Below, in pieces: positions 6,848-14,601 of a stretch of DNA of 27,076 bases (positions are counted from its first letter, which is position 1; each line of letters opens with the position of its first letter). Where the stretch lies: positions 1-27,076 of the forward strand of contig CAKSZS010000032.1 of NCBI GenBank assembly GCA_934525845.1. Reading direction: 5' to 3'. Position numbers and translations under genes: made by a program. This DNA comes from an uncultured Faecalibacterium sp. Lineage in GTDB: Bacteria > Bacillota > Clostridia > Oscillospirales > Ruminococcaceae. The notes beneath the pieces are model-generated. The model searched no databases. It was not told the DNA's origin and was given only the letters and a program-made list of their open reading frames with translations.

Positions 6848-8287
6848 ATGAGCGTTTTTCGTGACGATTTTCTGTGGGGCGGTGCCTGTGCAGCCAACCA
6901 GTTTGAGGGCGCATGGGACGTGGACGGCAAAGGCCCCAGCATCCCGGACCTGTGCACCAACGGTTCCCACACCCAGCCCAAGCTGCTGACCCCCACCGTG
7001 GAGCCGGACAAGTTCTATCCCAGCCATGAGGCCATCGACTTCTATCACCACTACGAAGAGGACATTGCCCTGTTCGCTGAGATGGGCTTCAAGACCTTCC
7101 GCACCTCCATCAACTGGACCCGCATCTTCCCCACCGGCATGGAGACCGAACCCAACAAAAAGGGTCTGGAATTCTACGACCGCGTGTTCGACTGCTGCAA
7201 GAAGCACGGCATTGAGCCGCTGGTCACCATCAGTCACTACGAGCTGCCCTATGCCCTGGTGGAAAAGTACAACGGCTGGGCTTCCCGCGAACTGGTGCAG
7301 TACTTCATGAACTACTGCAAGGTGATCTTCGAGCGCTACAAGGATAAAGTCAAGTACTGGCTGACCTTCAACGAGATCAACGCCGGTATGATGCCCTTCG
7401 GCGCAGTGCTGTCCCTGGGCACCTGCAAGGGCTACCGCGGCCCCGCCGTGCAGATGCCGGATGCCCCCCAGACCCGTCTGCAGGGTCTGCATCACCAGTT
7501 CATTGCCAGCGCGCTGGCCGTCAAGTATGCCCACGAGCACTATCCCCAGTTCAAGATGGGCAACATGGACTGCTTCATCACCAGCTATCCCTACACCTGT
7601 GACCCCGCCGACATCCTGGCCAACCAGCAGGCCATGCGCAAGACCAACTGGTACTGCTCCGACGTGCAGGTCCGGGGCGAGTATCCGGCCTTTGCAAAGC
7701 GCCTGTGGGACGAACTGGGCGTCACCATCCGGATGGAGCCGGGCGATGCCGAGATCCTGAAGGAAGGCACCGTGGACTTCTACACCTTCAGCTACTATAT
7801 GTCCAACTGCATCTCCACCCACACCGACGTGGAAAAGACCGAGGGCAATGTGTCCGCCGGCTTCAAGAATCCGTACCTGAAGGCCTCCGACTGGGGCTGG
7901 CAGATCGACCCCATGGGCCTGCGCTACAGCCTGAACGAGATCTACGACCGTTACCGCATCCCGCTGATGGTGGTGGAGAACGGTCTGGGCGCTTACGATC
8001 AGAAGGCCGAGGACGGCAAGATCCACGACAGCTACCGCATCGACTACCTGCGTGACCACATCGCGCAGATGGCCGAGGCCGTGAAGGACGGCGTGGACCT
8101 GATGGGTTACACCCCTTGGGGCTGCATCGACCTGGTCTCTGCTTCCACCGGTGAGATGGCCAAGCGCTACGGCTTCATCTACGTCAACAAGTTTGACGAT
8201 GGCACCGGTGATTTGAGCCGTGAGAAGAAGGATTCCTTCTACTGGTACAAGAAGGTCATCGAGACCAACGGCGAAGACCTGGGCTGA
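6848..8287 (+). CDS. 6-phospho-beta-glucosidase, glycoside hydrolase family 1
   Basis: Hydrolyses the phosphorylated beta-glucoside delivered by the upstream PTS into glucose 6-phosphate and an aglycone or glucose, in the cytoplasm. The 479-residue length is normal for the family (BglA, BglH, AscB). The acid/base Glu176 lies in TFNEIN and the nucleophile Glu377 in VVENGLG. The start FLWGGACAANQFEGAW is a GH1 hallmark. The C-terminal SASTGEMAKRYGFIYV carries the Ser/Lys/Tyr pattern that binds the 6-phosphate. AAAGGAG at 6834-6840 supports the start. It follows the permease by 128 bases and probably has both read-through and own-promoter expression. Confidence 0.95.
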   Translation: MSVFRDDFLWGGACAANQFEGAWDVDGKGPSIPDLCTNGSHTQPKLLTPTVEPDKFYPSHEAIDFYHHYEEDIALFAEMGFKTFRTSINWTRIFPTGMETEPNKKGLEFYDRVFDCCKKHGIEPLVTISHYELPYALVEKYNGWASRELVQYFMNYCKVIFERYKDKVKYWLTFNEINAGMMPFGAVLSLGTCKGYRGPAVQMPDAPQTRLQGLHHQFIASALAVKYAHEHYPQFKMGNMDCFITSYPYTCDPADILANQQAMRKTNWYCSDVQVRGEYPAFAKRLWDELGVTIRMEPGDAEILKEGTVDFYTFSYYMSNCISTHTDVEKTEGNVSAGFKNPYLKASDWGWQIDPMGLRYSLNEIYDRYRIPLMVVENGLGAYDQKAEDGKIHDSYRIDYLRDHIAQMAEAVKDGVDLMGYTPWGCIDLVSASTGEMAKRYGFIYVNKFDDGTGDLSREKKDSFYWYKKVIETNGEDLG

Positions 8288-8309
8288 AAATTTCCCGAAT
8301 AACGCAGAA

Positions 8310-8348
8310 GGGGCTGCTGCACAGCATTTTGTGCAGCAGCCCCTTTTT
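8310..8348 (+). terminator. Intrinsic terminator of the beta-glucoside operon
   Basis: A perfect 14-base stem (8310-8323 with 8330-8343), 6-base loop, then TTTTT. Confidence 0.92.
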
Positions 8349-8380
8349 GTGTTTACAGCGTAGTCTGCCGGAAACTGAGA

Positions 8381-8432
8381 AAAGCTCCCCCGGAAGGGGG
8401 AGCTGGCATCGCGGAAGCGATGACGGAGAGGG
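8381..8432. repeat. MITE-like intergenic repeat, copy 2 (half element), probably the pullulanase terminator
   Basis: Reverse-complemented, it begins CCCTCTCCGTCATCGCTTC and goes on to a CCAGCTCCCCC hairpin, matching one arm of copy 1. A 9-base palindrome (8383-8391 with 8396-8404, loop GGAA) is followed on the minus strand by TTTT (8380-8383). It starts six bases past the stop of the minus-strand pullulanase gene and could end its transcript. Confidence 0.7.
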
Positions 8433-8437
8433 TTCGC

Positions 8438-10396
8438 TTACCAGGGCAGCCCGAACACGGTGGCACTGCAGGGCGTCACCACGGCCTGCCCGCTGTACAG
8501 GCGGCTCTCGCCCCGCCACAGGCTGGACGAGGTGCCGTCGCTCAGCAGCTTCCAGCGCCCGGCGGGCAGGGGCACCGTTTTGCTGGTGTCGGTGGGGTTG
8601 TAGAAGACGCACAGCGCCCGCCACCAGGCTCCGTCGCCGGGGGCAGCGGGCAGCTGCCAGCCCACCAGGGGCTGTTCCAGCGAAAAGAAGGTCAGTGCTT
8701 CCGGGGCATGGCGGTCGGTGCTGCCCAGCCGGGGGAACGCCGCCCGCAGGCCCAGCAGGCCGCGGTAGTAGTCCACCAGGGCGTGGTATTTTTCGGCGCG
8801 GTTCCAGTCCAGCCGGTTCAGGGCAGGAGAGGAGCGGTAGCTGTTTCCTACGCCCTTTTTGGTGCGGGCAAACTCTTCCCCGGCCTGGAAAAACGGCAGG
8901 CCGAAGCTGGTGAGATAGATGCCGGCGGCCAGCCGGTTCTGGGCCAGCGCCGTGCTGTCATCGGCGTGGAATTCCGGCCGCTCGTAGCGCACCAGAAGCA
9001 GCTTGTCCCACAGGGTGAAGTTGTCGTGGGCGGACACATAGCTCACGATCTGGCTGGGGGCATGGGGCGGCAGCTTGTCACTGCGGCACCACGCGGCCAC
9101 AGCCCCGCCGATGTCCCAGAAGCTGCCGGGTTTTCCCTCCACATAGCCCGGCTCCCGGGCGTCAAAGCAGCCGCCCTTGATGGCGTCACGGGTGTCATCG
9201 CAGAAGATGCCGATGCGCTCATTCAGCATGGCAAGGTTGGCCTTGTTGGCTTCGTACCGGTGCAGCTGGCTGGCTCCGCCCTGCCAGGGTTCGCCGTACA
9301 TCAGGATGTCCTGCCCGCCGGGTAACCGGTCCAGTGCGGCCCGCACCGCATTCATGGTCTCCACATCGTACAGGCCCATCAGGTCGAACCGGAAGCCGTC
9401 GATGTGGTATTCCTGCGCCCAGTAGAGCAGGGAATCGATCATATATTTCCGTGCCATGGGGCGTTCGCTGGCGAACTCGTTGCCGCAGCCGCTGCCGTTG
9501 GACAGACTGCCGTCCGCGTTCTGGCGGAAGAAGTAGTAGGGCACGGTGTCGTTCAGCACGTTTTCGGCGCGGTACATATGATTGTACACCACATCCATGA
9601 TGACCCCGATGCCCGCCGCGTGCAGGGCGGCGATCATCTCCTTGCACTCCCGGATGCGCACCTCGCCCCGGGTGGGGTCGGTGGAATAGCTGCCCTCCGG
9701 CACGTTGTAGTTGGTGGGGTCATAGCCCCAGTTGTACTGCCGCAGAAGCGGCTTGCCCTCGTCCACGCTGCCAAAGTCAAAGATGGGCATCAGCTGGACG
9801 TATTTCACCCCCAGCCGCTTGAGGTAATTCAGGCAGGTGGAGTGGATGCCGTCCCCGTGCAGAGTGGTGCCCTGCTGGGTGAAAGCCATGAACTTTCCCC
9901 GCCAGGCCGGGCGCACGCCGCTGGCGGTGTCCTGGGAAAAGTCCCGGACGCTCACTTCCCACACGGCCCGCTGGGCGGGCGGGATCACCGGGCGCACATC
10001 CTGTGCCCAGCGGGCGGGGTTCGTGCGGGCCAGGTCCACGATCATGCTGCGGGTGCCGTTCACGCCCGCGGCCCGGGCGTAGGGGTCGCCGGTCTCCCGG
10101 GAAATGCCGTCCACGGTCACCGTAAAGGTATAGTAATGCCCGTGCTGGTCGCCGGGCAGGTAGACGCTCCACACGCCCTGGGGACTGGGTTCCAGCGGCA
10201 TGGAGCCGACGCAGGGACTGTCACTGCCCCGGCGGTAGAGATTGACCGTCACGGCCTGTGCCGTGGGTGCCCAGAGCCGGAGCCGGGTGCCGGAAGGGGC
10301 GTAGTCCGGGCCGAGGGGGCCGTGGCAGGTGGTCTTCTGCGCAAAAGCGGCGCTTTCGTACAGCGCCTTGTACTCTGCGGGTGTCTTTGCACACAT
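8438..10396 (-). CDS. pulA: Type I pullulanase, GH13 alpha-1,6-glucan debranching enzyme
   Basis: Cleaves alpha-1,6 branches in glycogen-, pullulan- or amylopectin-derived glucans. The 652-residue protein has a CBM48-type N-terminal domain (about 25-115) and a GH13 barrel. The type I pullulanase signature YNWGYDP is at 221-227. The GH13 regions are VIMDVVYNH (265-273), GFRFDLMG with nucleophile Asp338, YGEPW with acid/base Glu369, and SAHDN with Asp458. No signal peptide, so it is probably cytoplasmic like AmyX and works on imported or stored glucan. I start at ATG 10396; the frame stays open to 11014 but that part lies opposite the ATPase gene and has no pullulanase character. A weak GAAGGAATGAAGAG stretch precedes the ATG. 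No other glycogen gene is adjacent. Confidence 0.95.
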   Translation of the reverse strand: MCAKTPAEYKALYESAAFAQKTTCHGPLGPDYAPSGTRLRLWAPTAQAVTVNLYRRGSDSPCVGSMPLEPSPQGVWSVYLPGDQHGHYYTFTVTVDGISRETGDPYARAAGVNGTRSMIVDLARTNPARWAQDVRPVIPPAQRAVWEVSVRDFSQDTASGVRPAWRGKFMAFTQQGTTLHGDGIHSTCLNYLKRLGVKYVQLMPIFDFGSVDEGKPLLRQYNWGYDPTNYNVPEGSYSTDPTRGEVRIRECKEMIAALHAAGIGVIMDVVYNHMYRAENVLNDTVPYYFFRQNADGSLSNGSGCGNEFASERPMARKYMIDSLLYWAQEYHIDGFRFDLMGLYDVETMNAVRAALDRLPGGQDILMYGEPWQGGASQLHRYEANKANLAMLNERIGIFCDDTRDAIKGGCFDAREPGYVEGKPGSFWDIGGAVAAWCRSDKLPPHAPSQIVSYVSAHDNFTLWDKLLLVRYERPEFHADDSTALAQNRLAAGIYLTSFGLPFFQAGEEFARTKKGVGNSYRSSPALNRLDWNRAEKYHALVDYYRGLLGLRAAFPRLGSTDRHAPEALTFFSLEQPLVGWQLPAAPGDGAWWRALCVFYNPTDTSKTVPLPAGRWKLLSDGTSSSLWRGESRLYSGQAVVTPCSATVFGLPW

Positions 10397-10434
10397 ACTC
10401 TCTTCATTCCTTCTTGCAAGTTTCAGACAAAATA

Positions 10435-10463
10435 AGTGTAAACAACCTGCGTGGATTTTGCAA
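10435..10463 (-). promoter_or_regulatory. Promoter of the pullulanase gene
   Basis: On the minus strand TTGCAA (10458-10463), 17 bases, TACACT (10435-10440). It is back to back with the ATPase promoter; the two -35 boxes are 12 bases apart. Confidence 0.65.
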
Positions 10464-10475
10464 GAGGAAAATCGC

Positions 10476-10504
10476 TTGCAAAACCCCGGCAGGTACACTA
10501 TACT
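10476..10504 (+). promoter_or_regulatory. Promoter of the AAA+ ATPase gene
   Basis: TTGCAA (10476-10481), 17 bases, TATACT (10499-10504), about 30 bases before the start codon. Confidence 0.7.
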
Positions 10505-10534
10505 GGAAGAAAACGACAACACGGAGGGCAACGT

Positions 10535-12577
10535 ATGGCATACACCGACGATTGGGAATCTCTGATGAACGGCGTGTTCGGCGCAGGGGGAAAGCCCCGG
10601 TTCGGCGCGGGCGCACCGCAGCCGGAAAAGTCCGGCCCGGCCCCGGGACCCGCGCAGGACCTGAACGCTGCCCTGCTGGAGCAGCAGAAGCAGCTGAGCG
10701 AGATGCTCAAGCAGCAGAACGCCCGCCTGAAAAAGCAGGACGATGCCGCCCAGACGGCGCTGCAGGACAGCCGCCGGATGCTCCGGGACATGGAGGAGGA
10801 CGGCCTGCTGGCCAAGGGCACCGCCGAGACCAAGCCGGAGCATCTGGGCAGCTTTGAGGGGCTGGCGGACGAGGTGAAAAAGACGGTGCTGGGGCAGGAC
10901 GCCTTTGTGGACACCGTAGTGCGGGCCATGCGCCGCCCCTTTGTGCTGGGCACCGAGCCGCCTGCTGCCCGCAACGTGATCCTGGTCAGCGGCGGGGCGG
11001 GCACCGGGCGGCACTTTGCGCTGGAAGAGACCGCCCGCATCATGGCGGCGCGGGGCCTGCTGCAGAGCGACAAGATGGCCGTGATGGACCTGGCGCTGTA
11101 CCCCAACGCCGGGGCCGAAAAGCTGTTCTTACAGGATCTGTACGCCGCCCTGCACGCCCCCGGCGAGATCGTGATCTTTGAGCACTACGAAAGCTGCTAT
11201 TCCGGCTTTCTGAAGACCCTGTCCGACCTGGCCATCAAGGGCACCGCGCCTCTGTCCAGCCGCTACCTCGTGAACAAGGAGGGCATTCTGGTGGACGCCG
11301 GAACGGCCCTGGCCCCGGGCGCGGTGAGCCGCATCGATGCCTGCAATAAGTACCTGATCTTCTTCTCCCACAAGGGCCGGGACGCGCTGGCGGACAAGTT
11401 CGGCGCACCCTTTGTGGCGGCGGTGGGCGATGTGTGCACCACCAGCGCCTTTGCCCGGGAAGATCTGGCCGCGCTGGCTGCGCAGGAGCTGAACGCGCTG
11501 GCGCAGAAGGTGCGCACCCGGCTGGGTCTGACCCTCGCCGCCGGGGCGGATGTGCGGGACTATGTGGCCGCGCAGTGCTCGAAGGACAAGGGCGCAGCCG
11601 GTCTGGCGGATTGCTGTGACCGCATCTTCCGCGCCCTGAGCGAGTACTGCCTGCAGACGGACAAGACCCTGTCCGGCACAGCAGCGCTGACCGCCGCCCC
11701 GGAGGGCTTGTTGTTCGCGCTGAACGATGCCGCCCCGGCGGACCTGTTCCGCCTGCTGCCGGCAGAGTACACCGGGGCCGTGGACGAGATCAAGGCCGAA
11801 CTGGACGCGCTGGTGGGGCTTGCCCCGGTGAAGGACTATGTGTTCGGTCTGGCGGACAATCTGCAGGTGCAGCAGCGCCGCGCCGCCGCCGGATTCAAGA
11901 CGGCCAGCCTGTCCATGCATATGATCTTTACCGGCAACCCCGGCACCGGCAAGACCACCATCGCCCGGCTGGTGGCCAGGTACCTCAAGGCCATCGGGGC
12001 GCTTAAGGGCGGGCAGCTGGTGGAGGTGACCCGCGCGGATCTGGTGGGCCGCTACACCGGCCACACCGCCCCGCTGACCAACAGCGTCATCCAGAGCGCG
12101 CTGGGCGGCGTGCTGTTCATCGATGAGGCTTACAGCCTGTACCGCGGCGAACAGGACAGCTTCGGGCTGGAAGCCATCGACACCCTGGTGAAGGGCATGG
12201 AAGACCACCGGGACGAGCTGGTGGTGATCCTGGCGGGCTACACCAAGGAGATGGAGACCTTCCTCACCGCCAACAGCGGCCTGGCCAGCCGTTTCCCGAA
12301 CAAGATCGAGTTCCCGGACTACACCCCCAGCGAGCTGCTGGAGATCACCCGGGTGCTGGCCAAAGGGAAGGGCTACCGGGTGGACGAGAGCTGCACCTTC
12401 CCGCTGCTGGGTTACTACAAGCGGCGGCAGGCACTGGACAGCCGCACCGCCGGCAATGGCCGTCTGGCCCGCAATACCCTGGAAAAGGCCATCTTCAACC
12501 AGAGCCGCCGGCTGATCGCAGAGCCGGGCGCTCCGCTGGATCTGATTTTGCCCAGCGATCTGGAATTTGAAGAGTAA
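10535..12577 (+). CDS. Two-domain AAA+ ATPase: degenerate ClpB-like domain plus CbbX/SpoVK-type domain
   Basis: The 680-residue protein has a Gly/Pro-rich N-terminus, a predicted coiled coil (about 42-90) and two ATPase modules. The first (about 105-330) starts LGQDAFVDTVVRAMRRPF like ClpB. Its Walker A is GGAGTGRHF (Lys replaced by Arg, 153-161) and its Walker B position reads IVIFEHYE, so it probably does not hydrolyse ATP. The second (about 415-660) is an intact CbxX/CfxQ type: Walker A GNPGTGKTT (467-475), Walker B VLFIDEAYSL (526-535), candidate arginine finger Arg586 in LASRFP. CbbX-type proteins remodel other proteins; the target here is unknown. GGAGG at 10523-10527 fixes the start at 10535 rather than the in-frame ATG at 10451. 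Confidence 0.85.
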   Translation: MAYTDDWESLMNGVFGAGGKPRFGAGAPQPEKSGPAPGPAQDLNAALLEQQKQLSEMLKQQNARLKKQDDAAQTALQDSRRMLRDMEEDGLLAKGTAETKPEHLGSFEGLADEVKKTVLGQDAFVDTVVRAMRRPFVLGTEPPAARNVILVSGGAGTGRHFALEETARIMAARGLLQSDKMAVMDLALYPNAGAEKLFLQDLYAALHAPGEIVIFEHYESCYSGFLKTLSDLAIKGTAPLSSRYLVNKEGILVDAGTALAPGAVSRIDACNKYLIFFSHKGRDALADKFGAPFVAAVGDVCTTSAFAREDLAALAAQELNALAQKVRTRLGLTLAAGADVRDYVAAQCSKDKGAAGLADCCDRIFRALSEYCLQTDKTLSGTAALTAAPEGLLFALNDAAPADLFRLLPAEYTGAVDEIKAELDALVGLAPVKDYVFGLADNLQVQQRRAAAGFKTASLSMHMIFTGNPGTGKTTIARLVARYLKAIGALKGGQLVEVTRADLVGRYTGHTAPLTNSVIQSALGGVLFIDEAYSLYRGEQDSFGLEAIDTLVKGMEDHRDELVVILAGYTKEMETFLTANSGLASRFPNKIEFPDYTPSELLEITRVLAKGKGYRVDESCTFPLLGYYKRRQALDSRTAGNGRLARNTLEKAIFNQSRRLIAEPGAPLDLILPSDLEFEE

Positions 12578-12651
12578 AACCCTCTCAGGCGCTGGCGCGC
12601 CAGCGACAGAGTGGAAAATGCGGTACGGTGTAAGCCGTGACGGAGAGGGTT
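12578..12651. repeat. MITE-like intergenic repeat, copy 3
   Basis: Bounded by AACCCTCTC (12578-12586) and its inverse GAGAGGGTT (12643-12651). It contains GCTGGCGCGCCAGC and ends GTGACGGAGAGGG, shared with copies 2 and 5. It starts on the base after the ATPase stop codon. Confidence 0.75.
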
Positions 12652-12652
12652 C

Positions 12653-12690
12653 AAAAAAGCTCCTGTCCATTCGGACAGGAGCGATTTGTT
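12653..12690. terminator. Bidirectional intrinsic terminator between ATPase and WYL genes
   Basis: A perfect 10-base stem GCTCCTGTCC/GGACAGGAGC (12659-12668 with 12673-12682). Six A residues (12653-12658) precede it, giving TTTTTT on the minus strand for the WYL gene. GATTTGTTTTT follows it on the plus strand for the ATPase gene. Confidence 0.8.
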
Positions 12691-12699
12691 TTTATCCTT

Positions 12700-13659
12700 T
12701 TATTCGTGCTGTGCCGCCAGCCCCAGCACCAGATCGTGCAGGCCCTGGCGCACCTCGGCGGGGGCAAGGATCTCCACCTTGCCGCCGAAGCCGCATACCC
12801 AGCCGTAGAACTGCGGGCTGACGCAGACCGGGACGTCAAAGTGGATGTGGGTGCCGTCCGCATCGGCCAGGAACATCGGCTCCTTGCCGAAGCGCTCTTT
12901 CATCACCGGCAGCAGATCCTCGGTGCAGCGCAAGGTGACCCGGTATTCCGGCCCGCCGAACATATTGAAATGCTTGCGCAGGTAAGCGGGCAGGTCGAAG
13001 GCGCGGAACTCCGTCCGCCCCCGGCGGGGCCAGTCCAGCACCGTGACATGGGACATCCGGTCCACCCGGTAATTGCGGATGTTGGCCGGCAGCTTTTCTT
13101 CCTGGTAGGCGATGAGGTAGTAGCAGCCGCCCTCCCAGGCCAGCTGCCACGGGCTGACGGTGCGGGTGCCGCTGTCCTTGTAGCGGAACCGCACCATGCG
13201 TTTGGCGCTGATGGCGCTGTGCAGGGCGTCAATGCTGTACAGCAGGGCGGTGCTGTCGCTCTTGGGGCGCCCGTCCACATACACCTGACGCTGCAGCTGG
13301 GTGCCCTCGTACTCGGAGCACAGGGCTTCCAGTTTGCGGATGATCTTTTTGCTGGTGCGGGCCGAGATGACCTTGCTGGACTGCACGGCGTCCACCAGCA
13401 GCTTCAGCTCAGACAGCTCGAAGGTGCGGCTGGCCAGCCAGTAGCCGCCGCCCCGGCCCCGGCGCAGCTGGATGTCGTAGCCCAGCGCGCACAGCGTCTC
13501 AATGTCGCTGTAAATGCTCTTGCGCTCGGCCAGGATGCCCTGCTGCTCCAGCAGCTCCACCAGCTGGGGCACGTTCAGCAGATGGTTCTCATCGGTCTTC
13601 TGCTCAAAAATGCGCAGCAGCGCCAGAAGCTTGGTTTTTTGTCCTTCCTGCTTGGGCAT
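12700..13659 (-). CDS. WYL-domain transcriptional regulator with N-terminal helix-turn-helix
   Basis: Probable DNA-binding regulator sensing a ligand through its WYL domain. Of 319 residues, 1 to about 65 form a DeoR-like winged helix-turn-helix (LVELLEQQGILAERKSIYSDIETL). The WYL region covers about 140-215 (RFRYKDSGTRTVSPWQL, GCYYLIAY, IRNYRVDRM). The C-terminal extension (about 220-319) is the usual WCX-type tail. GGAGGT at 13666-13671 precedes ATG 13659. It follows tyrA by 78 bases with only a repeat between, so it may be transcribed with the aromatic cluster. Whether it regulates that cluster is not shown by the sequence. Confidence 0.88.
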   Translation of the reverse strand: MPKQEGQKTKLLALLRIFEQKTDENHLLNVPQLVELLEQQGILAERKSIYSDIETLCALGYDIQLRRGRGGGYWLASRTFELSELKLLVDAVQSSKVISARTSKKIIRKLEALCSEYEGTQLQRQVYVDGRPKSDSTALLYSIDALHSAISAKRMVRFRYKDSGTRTVSPWQLAWEGGCYYLIAYQEEKLPANIRNYRVDRMSHVTVLDWPRRGRTEFRAFDLPAYLRKHFNMFGGPEYRVTLRCTEDLLPVMKERFGKEPMFLADADGTHIHFDVPVCVSPQFYGWVCGFGGKVEILAPAEVRQGLHDLVLGLAAQHE

Positions 13660-13696
13660 GGCGATACCTCCGGTTTCGTTTTACGGGCAGCGGCCC

Positions 13697-13725
13697 CGCC
13701 CTCTTCGTCATCGCCTGAGAGGGCG
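13697..13725. repeat. MITE-like intergenic repeat, copy 4 (minimal form)
   Basis: A 29-base remnant: CGCCCTCT (13697-13704) and AGAGGGCG (13718-13725) flank TCGTCATCGCCTG, a core shared with the other copies. It has no T-run, so it is not an obvious terminator between tyrA and the WYL gene. Confidence 0.65.
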
Positions 13726-13737
13726 AGCAAAGTTACC

Positions 13738-14601
13738 TTATTCCGGCAGCTTTTTGTCAAAGGCTGCGCGGCGCTGGGTGGACAGGCGGAACATCGCTTC
13801 CAGCTTGTCCCGGTCGTCGGCCACCAGCGCGGCGCGCATCTCCTGCAGCGCCGCGTCGAACTGGTCGATCTCGCTGATGAGGTTTTCCTTGTTCCACAAA
13901 AACAGTTCGGCCCACATTTTGTCGTTGATGCGGGCAATGCGGGTCAGGTCCCGGAAGGAGTCGCCGGTGTACTCACACAGCGAGGTGTTGTCATTGGCGC
14001 ACATCAGGCTCACCGCGATGGCGTGGCACAGCTGACTGACGTAGCCGATCATCTTGTCGTGCTCCTGCACGGTCAGGGTGCAGATGTGGTGGAAGCCCAG
14101 CACTTCGGCCAGCTCTCTGGCCCACTGGATGGCCTCCGGGGTGTTCTTCTCGGTGGGGGTGATGATGAAGTTGGCTGGGGCAAAATTCACCTCGGCGGCG
14201 TGCTCCACGCTGGAAGTCTCACGCCCCGCCATGGGGTGGCTGGCAATGAACTCCACCCCTGCCGGGCACATGGCCTGCACCGGTTCCACCAGGCCGGTCT
14301 TGACGCCGGACACGTCGGTGAAGATGCAGCCGGGCTTGATAAGATGCCCGTAGGTCTTGAACCACTCGATGAGGGCTGTGGGGTACAGGCCGAAGATGAT
14401 GTGGTCGGCCTGCCGGACCAGATCTTCAAAATCGTGGGTCTTGCCGCGCTGGATGTAGCCGTGGTCGAGGGCATACTGCAGATGCCCTTCACTGCGGTTG
14501 ATGCCATCCACAGAAAAGCCGGCTTTGCTCAGTTCCAGAGCATACTTGCCGCCCAGCAGGCCCAGGCCCACAATGAGATAACGTTTCGTTTTATCCAACA
14601 T
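13738..14601 (-). CDS. tyrA: Prephenate dehydrogenase
   Basis: Converts prephenate and NAD(P)+ to 4-hydroxyphenylpyruvate, the committed step to tyrosine. The 287-residue protein has a Rossmann motif GLGLLGG (12-18), the family motif SHPMAGRE (121-128) and an all-alpha C-terminal domain. It has neither a fused chorismate mutase nor an ACT domain, so no feedback domain is visible. The ATG at 14601 lies 11 bases inside the end of aroA, with GGAGGTGG just before it, indicating translational coupling. A longer frame reaches 14673 but lies inside aroA. Confidence 0.95.
   Translation of the reverse strand: MLDKTKRYLIVGLGLLGGKYALELSKAGFSVDGINRSEGHLQYALDHGYIQRGKTHDFEDLVRQADHIIFGLYPTALIEWFKTYGHLIKPGCIFTDVSGVKTGLVEPVQAMCPAGVEFIASHPMAGRETSSVEHAAEVNFAPANFIITPTEKNTPEAIQWARELAEVLGFHHICTLTVQEHDKMIGYVSQLCHAIAVSLMCANDNTSLCEYTGDSFRDLTRIARINDKMWAELFLWNKENLISEIDQFDAALQEMRAALVADDRDKLEAMFRLSTQRRAAFDKKLPE

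Noticed and set aside
4920..6914. 664-codon minus-strand frame, and similar long frames at 2191-3750, 6695-8059 and 23451-25217
   Set aside because: Each is antisense to a gene with clear domains and shows the low-complexity His/Gln/Asp/Gly composition of shadow frames.
10397..11014. N-terminal extension of the pullulanase frame by about 206 codons
   Set aside because: It lies opposite the start of the ATPase gene, crosses both predicted promoters, and has no GH13 or carbohydrate-binding features.
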